Source: Mycolicibacterium iranicum
GTDB taxonomy: Bacteria > Actinomycetota > Actinomycetes > Mycobacteriales > Mycobacteriaceae
DNA: 64,000 bases
Assembly (NCBI RefSeq): GCF_014190915.1
Contig: NZ_JACHVU010000004.1
Span: 186,001-250,000 of the forward strand
Direction: 5' to 3'
The notes below the pieces were generated by a model that ran no database searches, was not told where the DNA came from, and was given only the letters and a program-made list of their open reading frames with translations. Below are positions 36,546 to 45,516 of the stretch, in pieces. Both the position numbers and the translations under genes were made by a program. Each line of letters opens with the position of its first letter. The stretch's first letter is position 1.

Positions 36546-38543
36546 ATGAGTTTGGAAACGGTTGCCCGGCAGTCCCTCTACCGGCAGACCCATGCGCGCG
36601 GCGGCGATCTGCACACGCTGGCAGACCGCCGCCTGCTCGCGCGCATCTGGAGGTTCGCCGGCCGGCATCATCGCCGGCTGGCGCTGTTCGTCGCGGTGAG
36701 CGTCGTGGCCGCGGTGCTGACCGTCGCGACGCCGCTGCTGGCAGGCCGCGTGGTGGACGAGATCACCGGCGCGGGCAGCGCCCGGGTGGTGGTCTGGCTC
36801 GCCGTGGTGATCGCGGCGGTGGCCGTCGCCGAGGCCGCGTTGTCGCTGCTGACCCGGTGGCTGTCGTCGACGATCGGCGAGGGACTGATCCTGGATCTGC
36901 GCACCGCGGTGTTCGACCACGTGCAGCGCATGCCGATCGCGTTCTTCACCCGGACCCGGACGGGGGCGTTGGTCAGCCGTCTCGGCAACGACGTGATGGG
37001 CGCCCAACGCGCGTTCTCCGACACGCTCTCGGGTGTGGTGTCCAACCTCGTCACCCTCACGCTCACGCTGGCCGTCATGCTCAGCATCTCGTGGCAGATC
37101 ACACTGCTCGCGCTGGCCGTGCTGCCGCTGTTCCTGATTCCTGCGCGGCGCATCGGCCGCGCGATGGCGACGTTGTCCCGCGAGGCCGCCGCCCACAACG
37201 CGACGATGAACACGCAGATGACCGAACGGTTCTCGGCGCCGGGCGCGACGCTGATCAAACTGTTCGGCGATGCCTCCTCGGAGTCCCGTGAATTCGGGGT
37301 CCGCGCCGGACGGGTCCGCGACATCGGGGTGCGCACCGCGATGCTGCAGTCGACGTTCATGAACTCGTTGACGTTGATGTCCGCGCTGGCGCTGGCGCTG
37401 GTCTACGGGCTGGGCGGTGCGCTGGCCATCGGCGGGCACCTGCAGGCCGGTGCGCTCGTGTCGCTGGCCCTGCTGCTGACCCGCCTCTACGCCCCGCTGA
37501 CCGCGCTGGCCAACGCCCGCGTCGAGATCGCCACGGCGCTGGTCAGCTTCGAGCGCGTCTTCGAAGTCCTGGACCTCGTGCCGCTGATCCGGGAGAGCCC
37601 GGATGCCGTGGACATCCCCGCCGGGCCCGTGACGGTCGAATTCGACGGGGTGCGGTTCTCCTACCCCGCCGCCGACCAGGTGTCGCTGGCCTCCCTCGAG
37701 GAGGTCACCGAGCTCGACCGCCGCGGCGGGGAGGAGGTGCTGCACGGTGTCTCGTTCACCGCGGAACCAGGGCAGGTCGTCGCGCTCGTCGGGTCGTCGG
37801 GAGCGGGGAAGTCGACCATTGCCTCGCTGCTGGCCCGCCTGTACGACGTCGACGACGACCCGCGCGGGGGAGCGATCCGGCTCAACGGCACCGACCTGCG
37901 CGATGCGACGTTCGCATCGCTGAAGAGAACGGTCGGAATGGTCACCCAGGACGGTCACCTGTTCCACGAATCCATCCGCTCGAACCTGCAACTGGCCGTC
38001 TCCGCCGATGTTCCGGCCACCGACGACGAGCTGTGGGAGGCGCTTCGACGCGCGCGTCTGGACGACGTGGTGGCCGCCATGCCCGACGGTCTGGACACGG
38101 TGGTGGGCGAGCGCGGGTACCGGCTGTCGGGCGGGCAGCGCCAGAGGCTGACGATCGCGCGCGTGCTGCTGGCGTCACCGCGGGTGGTGATCCTCGATGA
38201 GGCGACGGCGTCGCTGGACTCCGAGTCCGAGGCGGCCGTCCAGCAGGCCCTCGCCGAAGCGCTGGCCGGGCGCACGTCGATCGTGATCGCCCACCGGCTC
38301 TCCACCGTGCGGGCCGCCGACGTGATCCTGGTCGTCGAGGACGGCCGCATCGTCGAGCGCGGCAGCCACGAGCAATTGCTGGCCGACGGCGGCCGGTACG
38401 CCGAGCTGTACCGCACCCAGTTCGGCACGGAGCGCCGGCAGTGCGCCCCGCGCGGCACCCAGGCCACGTCGTGCGCGCGGAATCCCGTTTCGCCGGGTGG
38501 TATATCCACTTGCCGGCAATGGGAAGATGTTCTAAGTGGCTGA
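36546..38543 (+). CDS. ABC exporter half-transporter 1 (fused membrane and ATPase domains)
   Basis: A 665-residue ABCB-type exporter. The transmembrane domain (about 45-350) has six helices. The ATPase domain has a canonical Walker A G-S-S-G-A-G-K-S-T near 416, signature L-S-G-G-Q-R-Q-R near 527, and Walker B with catalytic glutamate V-I-L-D-E-A-T-A-S-L-D. All catalytic residues are intact, so it may work as a homodimer. The last 35 or so residues are Cys- and Arg-rich, not typical of the family, and overlap the next gene by 8 bases. Translation starts at ATG 36546, probably leaderless. Confidence 0.87.
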   Translation: MSLETVARQSLYRQTHARGGDLHTLADRRLLARIWRFAGRHHRRLALFVAVSVVAAVLTVATPLLAGRVVDEITGAGSARVVVWLAVVIAAVAVAEAALSLLTRWLSSTIGEGLILDLRTAVFDHVQRMPIAFFTRTRTGALVSRLGNDVMGAQRAFSDTLSGVVSNLVTLTLTLAVMLSISWQITLLALAVLPLFLIPARRIGRAMATLSREAAAHNATMNTQMTERFSAPGATLIKLFGDASSESREFGVRAGRVRDIGVRTAMLQSTFMNSLTLMSALALALVYGLGGALAIGGHLQAGALVSLALLLTRLYAPLTALANARVEIATALVSFERVFEVLDLVPLIRESPDAVDIPAGPVTVEFDGVRFSYPAADQVSLASLEEVTELDRRGGEEVLHGVSFTAEPGQVVALVGSSGAGKSTIASLLARLYDVDDDPRGGAIRLNGTDLRDATFASLKRTVGMVTQDGHLFHESIRSNLQLAVSADVPATDDELWEALRRARLDDVVAAMPDGLDTVVGERGYRLSGGQRQRLTIARVLLASPRVVILDEATASLDSESEAAVQQALAEALAGRTSIVIAHRLSTVRAADVILVVEDGRIVERGSHEQLLADGGRYAELYRTQFGTERRQCAPRGTQATSCARNPVSPGGISTCRQWEDVLSG

Positions 38544-40425
38544 CTCCCGACCCGAAGTTCTGTACGCGGCGCCCTCGATCGGGCCGCCGCCGAGGAAGGT
38601 CAGGCCGAGCTCCGATCTGTGGCGGATGATGCCGTATCTGCTGCCGTACCGCGGCCGCTGGATCGTGATGATCGTGGTGGCCCTGGCCAGCCTCGCGGCG
38701 ACGATCTCCATCCCGCTGATGACCAAGGCGGTCATCGACGGGCCCGTGCGGCACCAGGACCAGCAGGGGCTCTGGTTGGTGGGCGCAGCGGCCATCGCGG
38801 TCGGCGTGACCGAGGCGGTGCTGTGGTTCATCCGCCGCTGGCTGGTCGCCCGCGCGACGATGGGCGTCGAGGCGGACATCCGCAAGCAGCTCTACGCGCG
38901 GCTGCAGATCCTGCCGATGTCGTTCCACGGGCGCTGGCAATCGGGTCAGCTGCTGTCGCGAATCATGAACGATCTGAGCACGATTCGCCGCTTCATGTCG
39001 TTCGGCCTGATCTTCCTGATGCTCAACGTCCTGCAGATCACCGTGGTGACGGCCATTCTGCTGGCCATGTACTGGCCGCTCGGCGTGGTCGTGCTCGTCT
39101 CGATCGTTCCGATCACGCTGACCGTGCTGCATTTTCAGCGCGAGTACACCCGCCTGTCCCGGCTGGCCCAGGATCAGGCGGGTCACGTCGCGACCCACGT
39201 CGAAGAGTCCGCGCTAGGCCTGCGCGTGGTGAAGTCCTTCGGCCGCGAGGACTACGTCTACGAGCGTTTCGACGAACAGCTGACCAACCTGTACGACACG
39301 CAGGTCCGCCGGGTGTCCGTGTCGGCCAAGTTCTGGACCCTGCTGGAGATCATCCCGAATCTGACGCTGATCGTCGTGCTGGGCTTCGGCGCGTATGCGG
39401 CCGGCCACGGCTACGTCACGATGGGCACGCTGGTCGCGTTCATCACGATGATGTTGTCGTTGGTGTGGCCGATCGCCTCCCTGGGTTTTCTGCTGTCGAT
39501 GACGCAGGAGTCGTTCACCGCGGCCAATCGGATCGCCGAGATCTTCGACGCGCCGCGGGAGATTTCCGACGGTCCGCGAGATCAGTCGCCACGCGGCGGT
39601 CGGCTGGAGTTGGTCGATGTGGGGTTCCGTTTCCCCGACAGTGAGGACTGGGCACTGAGGCACGTAAGCGTGACCGTGGAGCCCGGCGAGACGCTGGCCC
39701 TGGTCGGAGCGACCGGATCGGGCAAGTCCGTGCTGGTGGGTCTGTTGTCGCGGCTCTACGACGTGACCGAGGGCGAGATCCGGATCGACGCACAGGACAT
39801 CCGCGAGCTGTCGCTGGAGGCGCTGCGCACGGCGGTGGCCACGGCGTTCGAGGATCCCACGCTGTTCTCGATGTCGGTCGCGGAGAACCTACGGCTGGGC
39901 CGCCCCGGCGCGACCGAGGCCGAGCTGCGCCAAGCGGTCGAGGTGGCGGCGGCGGACTTCGTCTACGACCTGCCGTTCGGGTTGGACACCCGCATCGGGG
40001 AACAGGGTATGAGCCTGTCCGGCGGTCAGCGGCAACGACTTTCACTGGCGCGCGCGATCCTGGCCGATCCGAAGATCCTCGTCCTCGACGACACGTTGTC
40101 CGCACTGGACGTGCACACCGAGGCGGTCGTCGAAGAGGCGCTGCGGCGGGTCCTGCATTCGGTGACCGGCGTGGTGGTGGCCCACCGCGCGTCCACGGTC
40201 CTGCTGGCCGACCGGGTGGCCCTGCTGCAGAACGGCACCATCACCCACGTGGGCACCCACGCCGAACTGCTGGCCGACGTTCCTGCGTACCGGTACCTGC
40301 TCGCGGCCGACGACGAGCTGGACGACGGGTGCGAACACGACTGCGACTGGGCCGACGAGGACCGCGCCCGGCTCGTCCACGATGCAGGCCGGCGCGATCC
40401 CGAAGTCCTGGGCAGGCGCGGATGA
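38536..40425 (+). CDS. ABC exporter half-transporter 2, degenerate catalytic site
   Basis: A 629-residue fused exporter subunit starting at GTG. Walker A is G-A-T-G-S-G-K-S-V near 390 and the signature L-S-G-G-Q-R-Q-R is intact, near 493. Walker B ends V-L-D-D-T-L-S-A-L-D, with aspartate in place of the catalytic glutamate. This substitution marks the non-catalytic subunit of heterodimeric exporters such as TM287/288. The C-terminus has an acidic/His/Cys stretch (D-D-G-C-E-H-D-C-D-W). It overlaps gene 3 by four bases (ATGA). Confidence 0.88.
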   Translation: MADSRPEVLYAAPSIGPPPRKVRPSSDLWRMMPYLLPYRGRWIVMIVVALASLAATISIPLMTKAVIDGPVRHQDQQGLWLVGAAAIAVGVTEAVLWFIRRWLVARATMGVEADIRKQLYARLQILPMSFHGRWQSGQLLSRIMNDLSTIRRFMSFGLIFLMLNVLQITVVTAILLAMYWPLGVVVLVSIVPITLTVLHFQREYTRLSRLAQDQAGHVATHVEESALGLRVVKSFGREDYVYERFDEQLTNLYDTQVRRVSVSAKFWTLLEIIPNLTLIVVLGFGAYAAGHGYVTMGTLVAFITMMLSLVWPIASLGFLLSMTQESFTAANRIAEIFDAPREISDGPRDQSPRGGRLELVDVGFRFPDSEDWALRHVSVTVEPGETLALVGATGSGKSVLVGLLSRLYDVTEGEIRIDAQDIRELSLEALRTAVATAFEDPTLFSMSVAENLRLGRPGATEAELRQAVEVAAADFVYDLPFGLDTRIGEQGMSLSGGQRQRLSLARAILADPKILVLDDTLSALDVHTEAVVEEALRRVLHSVTGVVVAHRASTVLLADRVALLQNGTITHVGTHAELLADVPAYRYLLAADDELDDGCEHDCDWADEDRARLVHDAGRRDPEVLGRRG

Positions 40426-42239
40426 GCACCACGGACTGGCGCGGAAAGTTCGACGAGAGTGCCGATCTGCCGATCGACGAGTCGGTGCCCCGCAGGCGGG
40501 AGGCCCGCGCGCTGCTCGGTGCGCTGCTGAAGCCGTATCGCTGGGTGGTGGTCGCGCTGGCCGTCGTCGTCGTCGTGGAGAACGCGGCGCGTCTCTCGGT
40601 GCCGCTGCTGGTGCAGAAGGGCATCGACGACGGCATCCCTCCGCTCCTGGAGGGCGGCCCGGCCACGACGCTGCTCACCGTCGTCGCGGTGCTCTGCGGC
40701 GTGGTGGTCGTGCAGGCCGTCAGCCGCATGTTCTTCCTGCGCCGGTCCGGTCGCGTCGGCCAGAAAGTGCTCCTTGAGCTGCGCAGGCGACTGTTCCGCC
40801 ACTTCGGGCGCCTCGACATCGCTTTCCACGACCGCTACACCTCGGGACGGGTCGTCAGCCGGTCGACCAACGACGTCGAGGCGATCCAGGACATGTTGGA
40901 GACGGGCTTCGACAGCCTGATCACCGCCGCGCTGACGATGGTCGGCACCTCGGTCCTGCTGATCGTCCTGGACGTGAAGCTCGGACTGATGTGCCTGGTC
41001 GCGTTCCCGGTTCTGGTGCTCCTGGTGTGGTGGTTCCAGCGCGAGTCGTCGAAGACCTACCGCGAGGTCCGGGAGATCTCCGCGCTGGTCATCGTGCAGT
41101 TCGTCGAGACCATGACCGGGATCAAGGCCGTCCAGGCCTACCGGCGGGAGCCGCGCAACCAGGAGATCTTCGAAGACGTCGCCGACCGGTACCGGGAGAT
41201 CAACGAGCGGACGTTCAAGCTGCTCGCCGTGTTCATGCCCGGGGTGAAGCTCGTCGGGAACCTGACCACCGGTGTGGTGCTGCTGTACGGCGGTTACCGG
41301 GTCCTGCACGGCGAGATGACCATCGGCACGCTCGCGGCGTTCCTGCTCTATCTGCGGATGTTCTTCGAGCCCATGCAGGAGATCTCGCAGTTCTTCAACA
41401 CCTTCCAGTCGGCGTCGTCGGCGCTGGAGAAACTCGCCGGGGTGCTCGCCGAGAGACCCGGCATCGCCGACCCGGCGCAGCCCGCGCGACTGGATGAGGT
41501 CAGCGGCGATGTCGCGTTGCGCGGCGTGCGGTTCGAGTACGTGCCGGGCCGGCCGGTCCTGCCCGGCCTGGACCTGGTGATCCCCGCGGGTCAGACGGTC
41601 GCCCTGGTGGGCACGACCGGGGCGGGCAAGACGACGATCGCCAAGCTCATCACCCGCTTCTACGACCCAGGGTCGGGAGTGGTGTCGCTGGACGGGATCG
41701 ATCTGCGTGACCTGGCGCAGACGGACTTGCGGCGACACGTGGTGATGGTGACGCAGGAGAACTTCATGTTCGGCGGGACGGTCGCCGACAACATCCGGTT
41801 CGGCCGGCCCGACGCGACCGACGAGGACGTGCGCGCGGCCGCCCACGCGGTGGGCGCCGACACGTTCATCGAGGCGCTTCCGGAGGGCTATGACACCGAT
41901 GTCGCCAAGCGGGGCGGCCGGCTGTCGGCGGGGCAGCGCCAGTTGGTGGCCTTCGCCCGGGCGTTCCTGGCCGACCCCGCGGTGCTGATCCTCGACGAGG
42001 CCACCTCGTCGCTGGACATCCCCAGTGAGCGGTTGGTCCAGCGGGCGTTGGAGACCGTGTTGGCCGACCGTACGGCGGTCGTGATCGCCCACCGGTTGTC
42101 GACCGTGCAGATCGCCGACCGCGTGTTGGTGCTGGAGCACGGACGCGTGGTCGAGGACGGCCCGCCCGAGGAGCTGACCGCGCGAGAGGGCGGCCACTAC
42201 GCGGCGCTGCACCGATCCTGGGTCCAGTCCCTGGCGTGA
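40422..42239 (+). CDS. ABC exporter half-transporter 3, partner of subunit 2
   Basis: A 605-residue fused exporter subunit. Walker A G-T-T-G-A-G-K-T-T near 397 and Walker B L-I-L-D-E-A-T-S-S-L-D are canonical, but the signature is L-S-A-G-Q instead of L-S-G-G-Q, near 500. In heterodimeric exporters the degenerate site combines a Walker B aspartate in one subunit with a changed signature in the other. Subunits 2 and 3 match that pattern. Overlapping ATGA start with gene 2. The substrate is unknown; a drug or lipid is likely. Confidence 0.88.
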   Translation: MSTTDWRGKFDESADLPIDESVPRRREARALLGALLKPYRWVVVALAVVVVVENAARLSVPLLVQKGIDDGIPPLLEGGPATTLLTVVAVLCGVVVVQAVSRMFFLRRSGRVGQKVLLELRRRLFRHFGRLDIAFHDRYTSGRVVSRSTNDVEAIQDMLETGFDSLITAALTMVGTSVLLIVLDVKLGLMCLVAFPVLVLLVWWFQRESSKTYREVREISALVIVQFVETMTGIKAVQAYRREPRNQEIFEDVADRYREINERTFKLLAVFMPGVKLVGNLTTGVVLLYGGYRVLHGEMTIGTLAAFLLYLRMFFEPMQEISQFFNTFQSASSALEKLAGVLAERPGIADPAQPARLDEVSGDVALRGVRFEYVPGRPVLPGLDLVIPAGQTVALVGTTGAGKTTIAKLITRFYDPGSGVVSLDGIDLRDLAQTDLRRHVVMVTQENFMFGGTVADNIRFGRPDATDEDVRAAAHAVGADTFIEALPEGYDTDVAKRGGRLSAGQRQLVAFARAFLADPAVLILDEATSSLDIPSERLVQRALETVLADRTAVVIAHRLSTVQIADRVLVLEHGRVVEDGPPEELTAREGGHYAALHRSWVQSLA

Positions 42240-42328
42240 TCCCCTCGGCGTGGTCTTTCCATAAACGCCCTCGTTCATCGATTTGCGTTCTAGGCTGACT
42301 GCGGCTGATCAAGCAAAGGGGGGCTTCG

Positions 42329-45300
42329 ATGGTTTCGATGGGTGACGGACGCCATGTCGGTCGAGTGGGTGCGCTGGCGGTCGCGCTGGGGATCGGCGCG
42401 GCGACCGTGGGACTGCCTGCGGTCGCGTGGGCGGAGCCCATGGGTGGGGCCTCGACCTCCGAAGCCTCGGAGTCGTCGAAACAAAAAGCTCCGTCGAAAG
42501 ATTCGGACGCGCCGGCGCAGACGCGGGACGACGACACCGCTGACGCCGACGACAATTCTGACGAGGCGGAATCTCCCGCCGACGAAGAGCCCGCACCCTC
42601 GGACGCCGATCCCGACGAACCCGAGGACGAGCCTGCGCCGAAAAAGCGCGGCTCGTCGCGCAGCAACAACGACGACGCGGCCGACACGGCGGCGACGATC
42701 ACCGCGGGGGACGGCGGCGACCGTTCCGAGGAGACCGACGAGGCCGACGAGCAGTCGGCCGACGAGGATCTGTCCGACCCCGCGCCGGAGACGTCGCAGG
42801 AGGAGTCTTCGGAGACGGTGCCGGAACCTGGCGCCGGCTCGACCGAGATTCCCCTCGATCAACCCGAACCCGCCGCAGATCCCGAGCCCGAACCGTCGGC
42901 AGCTCCCGGATCGATCCTGAAAAGCCTCTTCGCGCCGCAGGATTCACCGCGCAGCGGCGGCGGGCCGGTCGCGCCGGTCGACTCCCCGCTGATGTGGACC
43001 ATGCTGGCGTTCGCACGACGCCAGTTCGGCCAGGCGCGCCCCGAGATCGTCGGCGCCGTCGGCTCGCAGGCAGACGAGCTCGTCGACCCCGAAGCCTCCG
43101 CGATCCCCGAACCCGAACAGGTGACCACGAGCGAACCAGGAATATTCACCGGCACGATCACCGGCCGGATCACCGGCTCCGACCCCGAGGGTGGACGCGT
43201 CACGTATTCCGGCACGGCCACCACCGAGAAGGGACGGGTGACGGTTCTGCCCTGGGGCAGCTTCCGCTACACCCCGACCGCGGCAGCCCGTCACGCAGCG
43301 GCGGCCGACGGCGCCGACGAGGAGACCAGGACCGACGTCTTCACGGTCACCCTCAGCGATGCTGCGGGCAATACGGTCGCCGTACCCGTCGTGGTGGACA
43401 TTCTGCCGCGCAATGCGACACCCTTCGGCGCGCGTGCCGACGTGGGGACGGGCAGTCTCGCCACCGGCAAGACCGTCATCGACGTCAGAGCGTACGATTT
43501 CGACAGGGACACATTGACTTTCACCGTTCCCGACACCGACAAGGGCACCCTCGTCGACAACGGTGACGGCACGTTCACCTACACGCCGACCGCCGCGGCA
43601 CGCGAAGCCGCCGGCGCCCCCGGCGCACCGGCGTCGGCCACGACGGACACCCTGACGTTCACCGTCAGCGACGGGCACGGCGGCGTGCGTACCGTGACGG
43701 TGGACGTCGCCGTCACGCCCTACGCGGAGGCGAGTCCGTCGGCGCCAGGGCGGGCTTCGGGCCCGGTCGTCGTCGGCTCCGACGGCACCCTGTATCAGGT
43801 CACCTACGACATCGACCCGGAGACGATGTCCCCGACGGGGACACGGGTCAGCATCCTCGACAAGGACGGCAAGGTGCTGGCGACCACCGACAGCATCGCC
43901 GGATCTCCGCTGGAGCAGGCGCCTGCGGTGGTCCGTCCGGACGGCAGCCTGCTCCTCACGACCTATCGGACCTCCACCAACACCACCATCATCTCGATCA
44001 TCGACGGCCAGGGTGGGGTGACGAGGATCGGGACTGCCGTCGGTCAGCCCACCGAGCCTGTGACGATGGCCCCCAATGGTGTCGTCTTCGTGCGCACCGC
44101 TCAGTTCCCGTCGGGGCCGGGGACCAGCGGACTGCCCGGCGACCGCCTCGTGCGCATCTCTGCGGAGAACAACGTGCGGGTGTACCGGGTCGGGCGTGCG
44201 GGCGGCGGGTTGGCCGTGGCGCCCGACGGCAGCGCCTACATCGTCGGCACCTCGCTCTTCGGCACACCGTCGGTGCTGGCCGTGGGGCCCACCGGCACCT
44301 CTCGCATGGTGTCGCTTCCGCTGGGAACGGTGACGCCCAACGACGTCGTGGTCGGCCAGGACGGCCGCGGTTACCTCACGGTGGCACGAAAGACGTTCAG
44401 CACCACGGTGACTCGCGTGTACACCTTCACCGGGTCGTCGAACACGGTACGCGAGATCCCCGGCGCGCCGGTACGGGCCAAGGTGGTCACGGCAGACGGG
44501 GTGTACCAGGCCACCTACGACGCCGCCACCGGCAGGTCCTACGTCACGCGGATCACCGCTGACGCTCTGCAGGTCTCGGCGCCCATCGACGGTGCGCTCG
44601 TCAACGCGATCAGCGTCACCCCCGGAGGCGCCGTGTACGTCCCGGTGCGCAACTCCACGACGCAGGCCGACAGCGTCGCGGTGATCGACCCTGACGGATT
44701 GGTCACCACCGTGCAGATTCCCGGCGCCATCGTGTTCGTCGCTCCGCGGGTCAGCCCCTCTTCTGCGGGCTACGACGCCAACCCGAACGCCGGAGAGGCC
44801 GGGTACGTCGCCTACACCTCCGGTGGCACAACGTATCTGGCCGTGCTCGATCCGGACGGGACGGTGGCACGCACCGTGGCCCTGCCCGACGGCGCGGTCA
44901 TCAGCACACCGGTGAGTTTCGGTCCGGACGGTGCGGCGTTCCAGGTGATCGAGTACCGGGACGGCGACGGCAGAATCACGTCCGAGGCCGTTGTCGCGTT
45001 GGCCGGCGACGTCGTCACCGCCGCACTGCCGGGAGCTCCGCTGCGGCCGAATTACGATGCGCTGCAGTTCAGCCCGGACGGGACGGCATACCTGGTCACC
45101 GTGGAGTCGGGCCAGATGCTCACCTATCACGTCCTCGGAATCGACGAATCCGGCGCGACGGTCACGAGCCTGGACGTGTCGGGATTCCTGGTTCCACGGC
45201 AGGTCGATTCCGTGTTCCACGAGGAGGCGATCGTGTTCGGCGCCGACGGGACCGGTTATCTCACCGTCACCGGGACCGACGCCGGGGTGTGGGCGCTGAC

Positions 45301-45466
45301 ACCCGGGGGTGGCGCCAAGGTCCTCGACCTGGACCTCGCCAATGGATCCACGGTCAGCCCCGTCGTGTTCGGGCCCGACGGAACGCCGTACGTCACGGTG
45401 TCGGACTTCGTGGACGGCGCTTATGTGACGACGGTGAAGACCTTCACCCCACCGACCGTGCTCTGA
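42329..45466 (+). CDS. Secreted repeat and beta-propeller-like protein, 1045 residues
   Basis: A signal peptide (1-35, G-R-V-G-A-L-A-V-A-L-G-I-G, cleavage after A-W-A) is followed by an acidic, disordered Glu/Asp/Pro-rich region to about 190. A short module P-V-D-S-P-L-M-W-T-M-L-A-F-A-R-R-Q (about 212-228) follows. Next come two VCBS/cadherin-like repeats (about 265-470), each with Y-T-P-T-A-A-A-R. The C-terminal half (480-1045) repeats motifs such as F-G-P-D-G-T-P-Y-V-T-V, suggesting a beta-propeller. ATG 42329 has AAAGGGGGG 5 bases upstream; ATG 42338 aligns better with the paralogue at 53826. Function unknown; probably cell-surface or secreted. Confidence 0.8.
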   Translation: MVSMGDGRHVGRVGALAVALGIGAATVGLPAVAWAEPMGGASTSEASESSKQKAPSKDSDAPAQTRDDDTADADDNSDEAESPADEEPAPSDADPDEPEDEPAPKKRGSSRSNNDDAADTAATITAGDGGDRSEETDEADEQSADEDLSDPAPETSQEESSETVPEPGAGSTEIPLDQPEPAADPEPEPSAAPGSILKSLFAPQDSPRSGGGPVAPVDSPLMWTMLAFARRQFGQARPEIVGAVGSQADELVDPEASAIPEPEQVTTSEPGIFTGTITGRITGSDPEGGRVTYSGTATTEKGRVTVLPWGSFRYTPTAAARHAAAADGADEETRTDVFTVTLSDAAGNTVAVPVVVDILPRNATPFGARADVGTGSLATGKTVIDVRAYDFDRDTLTFTVPDTDKGTLVDNGDGTFTYTPTAAAREAAGAPGAPASATTDTLTFTVSDGHGGVRTVTVDVAVTPYAEASPSAPGRASGPVVVGSDGTLYQVTYDIDPETMSPTGTRVSILDKDGKVLATTDSIAGSPLEQAPAVVRPDGSLLLTTYRTSTNTTIISIIDGQGGVTRIGTAVGQPTEPVTMAPNGVVFVRTAQFPSGPGTSGLPGDRLVRISAENNVRVYRVGRAGGGLAVAPDGSAYIVGTSLFGTPSVLAVGPTGTSRMVSLPLGTVTPNDVVVGQDGRGYLTVARKTFSTTVTRVYTFTGSSNTVREIPGAPVRAKVVTADGVYQATYDAATGRSYVTRITADALQVSAPIDGALVNAISVTPGGAVYVPVRNSTTQADSVAVIDPDGLVTTVQIPGAIVFVAPRVSPSSAGYDANPNAGEAGYVAYTSGGTTYLAVLDPDGTVARTVALPDGAVISTPVSFGPDGAAFQVIEYRDGDGRITSEAVVALAGDVVTAALPGAPLRPNYDALQFSPDGTAYLVTVESGQMLTYHVLGIDESGATVTSLDVSGFLVPRQVDSVFHEEAIVFGADGTGYLTVTGTDAGVWALTPGGGAKVLDLDLANGSTVSPVVFGPDGTPYVTVSDFVDGAYVTTVKTFTPPTVL

Positions 45467-45516
45467 TTACCGCTGTTCCGGTGTCGGCGGATTGTCGCGC
45501 AGCTATGGTCGGCAGG

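Noticed and set aside
42944..45220. A 758-codon minus-strand frame opposite the 1045-residue secreted protein
   Set aside because: Shadow of the real gene: Arg/His/Gly-rich and without recognisable motifs.
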